Source: Antitrichia curtipendula | Lineage: Eukaryota > Streptophyta > Bryopsida > Hypnales > Leucodontaceae | Length of the DNA: 64,000 bases | Reading direction: 5' to 3' | Assembly: GCA_951230915.1 (NCBI GenBank) | Contig: OX579634.1 | Coordinates: 54,697,570-54,761,569, forward strand | Part shown: positions 60,519 to 64,000 of the stretch, one piece after another | How the letters are laid out: each line of letters opens with the position of its first letter | Numbering within the stretch: the first letter of the stretch is position 1 | Made by a program: the position numbers and the translations under genes | Notes under the pieces: generated by a model | What the model was told of the DNA's origin: nothing | Database searches by the model: none | The model's input: the letters and a program-made list of their open reading frames with translations, nothing else

Positions 60519-60526
60519 TATAAATA
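60519..60526 (+). promoter_or_regulatory. Possible TATA box upstream of the hAT gene
   Basis: TATAAATA sits in the palindrome-like context GGCTATAAATAGCC. It lies about 740 bp before the likely start codon, which would require a long or spliced leader. Position and consensus are the only support. Confidence 0.3.
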
Positions 60527-61256
60527 GCCAGATTTCGAAACTTTATGGAAGGTGGTGACAAACCTTAAGGAAAACGAATGGCTTTCCAGATGAAAAATCG
60601 CCCCATCCCCATCCATCTACTACGTCAAGTCGCCACGATTTGATAGTGTGAATACATAACAAGATGTCTATCGCCTGAACTTGCATGTCACCTGCATGGG
60701 ATTGTTCACTCCCTTCGCCACTCAGCGCTGCTACATATCACATCAGTTGCCAAACAACAAAAAAACTGCAGGGAGTGTACGCCAGTCTTGCACATTTAGT
60801 TAGGTAGTGGTTGCCCCACTCCGCGAGGACAAGAGTGACAGGTGTCGCCAAACTTGCCATATTTTATATTTTCGGTGGAGAAGTACTGCATACTTGTCGC
60901 CAGAGATCGATTTGGGTACAGACGTTTCACATTTGTGACTTGTGAAGTTTGTGTTATGATTTTCTTTGTACTCTCCACTCGCAGTCTATAATTTTCAAGA
61001 AGTAGTGGGTCGTGGATTAGGTCGTGAAAACTCTTGAAATGGCACCATCCTCAGATTCTGGCGCCACCAGCAAGCCAAGGTGTGTCTCACTAGTTTTTTG
61101 GGCCTTTTGCATTTCCCAAGTTTGGTGCCTCGTTTTCTGCAGCTTTGAACAAGTTTCATTTTGCATGCGCTTGGTTTAGGGTATCTTTACAGTTACACTT
61201 CTAACTACTTTACTAGTAGTCCTTGTTCTTGTCATCTGTGCGAGGTGTGCGGAACG

Positions 61257-64000
61257 ATGTCGAAACCAATTGTCATGCAAAGGGTGCGGCAGACTACTGT
61301 TTTGGAAAGCTACTTCTTGAGCAACCGCAACACGCACAACGTGGGAGCACTTCTAATTCCGGAGCCTGCATCGAAACGACCAAGGAAGGAGTCCATGAAT
61401 TCTACAGTTGGTGAAGGCGCAGAGAGTTCTGCATCGGGCGAGTTGCGCACCCCTAGTCGATCAAATCCTGCTGTCCGACTAATCTGTCCAGCTGGGTTAG
61501 CAGAGCTGCTGGCACTTTTGACTGGAGACGATGAAGACGATGACCTCATAGAAGTTGTCAACATCGACAGCGTTGCGGCAAATGACAAGAAGGCAAGGCA
61601 GAAGAGTTACGAGGTGACAAGGAAGTACCAAGATATGTGGGCAATCCAGCATCCTTGGGCTGAGATGATGCGGGGGAATCGTGATACTACAGTCCACAGG
61701 GTGCGATGTAGGATATGTAGTCAAGTTAACGGTAGAGAAGTCACCATGGAGCCAAAGACGGACACGCTTGAAAAGCATGCAGGGAAACGAATTGCCGAGA
61801 AGGATCTGTTGATTCTTGGCGTAAAGAAGGGAGAAACGTATGTCAACAAAGGCTGCCGGCACTTGAAGGCTGTCACAATTTATAACTCACAGATGTTAAA
61901 TCGCCCAAGTATTGCTGATCAGGTCAATGTGGAGTTGAAGGGAGAGAAGGCGCGCAAGATACAACAATTTGCAACAATCTTCCATCTACTGCAATCTGGC
62001 CGGCCTATGCTAGAGTATGAGAGCATACAAGAGCTTTTTGCATACCTGAAGATACCTCACTTGAGCAAGAAGCACTGGAGTGACACAGCAGGCTGGAAAA
62101 TGGCGGAATATTTGCATAAGGAGATTGTTTTGCGTACTAGAGAGAACATGGCCACTTGCAACTACTTCGCCATTACTTGCGATGAAGTTACCACTGTTGA
62201 CAATGTATCCTGGATCTCTATACATGCTTATGTTGTGCAGGATTTTGCAAGGGTGCCCATGTTGCTGTCTTTGGAGAAAGTCACAGATGGCGCAACAGCA
62301 CCGAAACTCGCCATCATCATTGTGGATGCAATCGAAGGTAAGGGTGGGATATCCAGGGCAGACATGCGGTCAAAGTGAATTTCATTTGGTGCGGATGGCG
62401 CTGCTGTATTTCAGGTGCGTTTTTCACCCTTTGATGCATGCTCAATGACAATGTGCTATGGATGTTTGTAAATGATTATCTGCTAATAAGTGCCTTCTTC
62501 TGAGTAGGGGTCAAAAGCGGGGGTTACCAAGATTATGCAAGACCGAGTTGCTCCCCACATGGAGGGCATACACTGTTTCAGTCATAGGACAAACTTGGCT
62601 GTAAAGACGCTACCACATTTATCTGTGATTGCCAAGATTGAGACCTTGCTGCAAACGTTGTATGCCTACTTCTTTGCAAGCCCCAAACGGCACCTCGAAT
62701 TCACAAAGCTTGCAGAAGTCATGCAAACAAAAGGTTTGAAGATAATCATGCAGGTAAACCCTCAACCTAAATGTCCCTCTTGGCTTGAGCAACTTCCAAT
62801 TTTGCAGGAAATTCAAAAGAGAAATGGATGTGCATGTGTGACATTCTGTCGCATCATTTTTACACATGCAAACTACAAGCTAGTTAGAATTCTTCACACC
62901 GCTACTCTGTTTCTGCTCCTCTCAAAATTCAGTTGTCTAGCACCCACCACCCGTGGTGAGTGTACTCAGAATGAGGGTAACTTGCATACACTTCGATGAC
63001 TTGATATTTGTGCATGAGTGACTTCCTAGATTTGCTGAGAATATTTGACACTCTTGCCATGGGATCTGTGCAACTGGCAGCATTCACTGCAAGCAAGTGC
63101 TTGGAAGCTGGGCCTCACCCCATGTTCCATTCCAAGCATTTTACTTATTATTTGTTAACTTGGAATACTGGGAGTTCTAGTGGGCAGCACTCCATGCTTG
63201 GACTTGCCATGTCAGGATGGTGCCTTGCCAATCACCTTCCCGGATCCAGATGTGCGTTAACCCTTTTTGGCACCTGTGTATGTGTATGTTATATGGACTT
63301 CTGTATTGTGACTGATCGGTTTAGGGTTTTCACTTAATGCAGGTAAAGACGCGCTGGCTGAGCATGTTGTCTCCCTTGAGGAGGGTAATGGGAGAATATA
63401 AGACGCTGATTGCAAAGATGGCTGAAGACCGAGTTGACAAGGATGGAAAGGCCACTACGCGGGAAACCGCTAGGAAGAATTTTGAGCTCCTCTGTGACAT
63501 ATCAGTTCCTTGTGCATTGTCATGTTTTTTGCCCCTCCTGGAAACAGTTCATGCTTTGATTAAATTCTCACAACAGCGTGATGTCTTTGTTTGTGACTAT
63601 ATTGCTGCAGTCAAAGTCTGTCAAGCACAATTGTATAAATTGTATTGTAATCCAGCTACATGCTTTTTATCTGATTCGTTTCGTGAATTTAATGAGTTCA
63701 TAGGGGGACGACATCCCAACATGTCTTGGAGCTGGACAACTCCAAGTTTGGATTTGAATTCATCCAAAGTTGAGCACATTCAATTTACTTGCGGGCCCCT
63801 CAAGTTCGATGCGCTGACTGGTAACGAGCATGGAGTGGCTGAACAAGTCACACGGGATAACTTTGCCGAGGTGATCACATGCATGAAGTCCTTGTGCACT
63901 AGTGAGACCCCTCTGTTTGAACTTCACTTTCAGTTTCTATTTTTTCACAAGGTATATCGACCGAGGCCCGGGGGACAGTTACTATGCATGTTAATTCGGG
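61257..64000 (+). pseudogene. hAT-type transposase gene, partial at window edge, with one in-frame TGA
   Basis: Three coding segments: 61,257-62,414, 62,508-62,753 and from 63,343 to the edge. Introns are 62,415-62,507 (GTGCGT...GAGTAG) and 62,754-63,342 (GTAAAC...ATGCAG). The N-terminal part has a BED-like zinc finger (W and HPW, then CRIC, then EKH). The RNase H-like fold follows, with a likely first catalytic Asp in ITCDEVTTVDN, a second in FGADGAAVF, and the hAT CFSHRTNLAV motif, then KTRWLS. It resembles domesticated and transposon hAT proteins of the ZNF862/KIAA1586 type. A TGA (62,376-62,378) stands just before ISFGADGA; the frame is otherwise open to the window end. ATG 61,257 is preferred, although the frame opens earlier (ATG 61,161). 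Termini of a transposon were not found. Confidence 0.8.

Noticed and set aside
61039..61080. Short upstream coding exon of the hAT gene beginning at ATG 61,039
   Set aside because: A GT donor follows, but no acceptor joins it in frame to the main coding exon, so it is left out of the gene model.
1..64000. CRISPR arrays, bacterial operons, tRNA or rRNA genes
   Set aside because: No regularly spaced short repeats, no prokaryotic gene organisation, and no cloverleaf or rRNA core sequence was recognised by eye; a covariance-model scan would be decisive for tRNAs.

Overview
The window is nuclear DNA of a land plant. Spliced genes, a PLS-DYW pentatricopeptide repeat (PPR) gene of the kind greatly expanded in bryophytes and lycophytes, and many MITE-type DNA transposons point to a moss, liverwort, hornwort or lycophyte; the species cannot be fixed from the sequence. 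A 200-N block (7842-8041) is a fixed-size scaffolding gap.

Layout. Positions 1 to about 34,300 are AT-rich and hold no gene I can support, apart from a GC-richer island at 28.33-29.42 kb. This stretch is a mosaic of decayed DNA transposons. It includes a family with CCCTAAA-like inverted ends flanked by TTAA, a hAT-type MITE family with 8-bp target duplications (three copies), CACTA-ended hairpin MITEs, a tandem segmental duplication (12.09-18.17 kb) and a short LINE-like 3' fragment with a target-site duplication. From about 34.3 kb the DNA is GC-richer and contains genes: a pectin methylesterase with a PMEI pro-region (34,949-36,858); a complete 4,865-bp PIF/Harbinger element (44,193-49,057, TSD TTA) with a DDE transposase and a convergent, spliced Myb/SANT-like gene; a PPR-DYW RNA-editing factor (52,347-54,752); and a hAT-type transposase gene running off the right edge (61,257-64,000). 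More MITEs and hairpins lie between these genes.

How the parts relate. Pectin methylesterase is a cell-wall enzyme. The PPR-DYW protein would edit organellar RNA. The two Harbinger genes are the usual pair needed for PIF/Harbinger transposition. The four other coding units, both Harbinger genes, the PPR gene and the hAT gene, are each open apart from one in-frame stop codon, whereas the pectin methylesterase is intact. The best candidate for something undescribed is the TTAA-flanked family: at least five copies with both ends plus end fragments, no transposase seen, and one insertion that can be compared with its unoccupied site in the neighbouring tandem duplicate.
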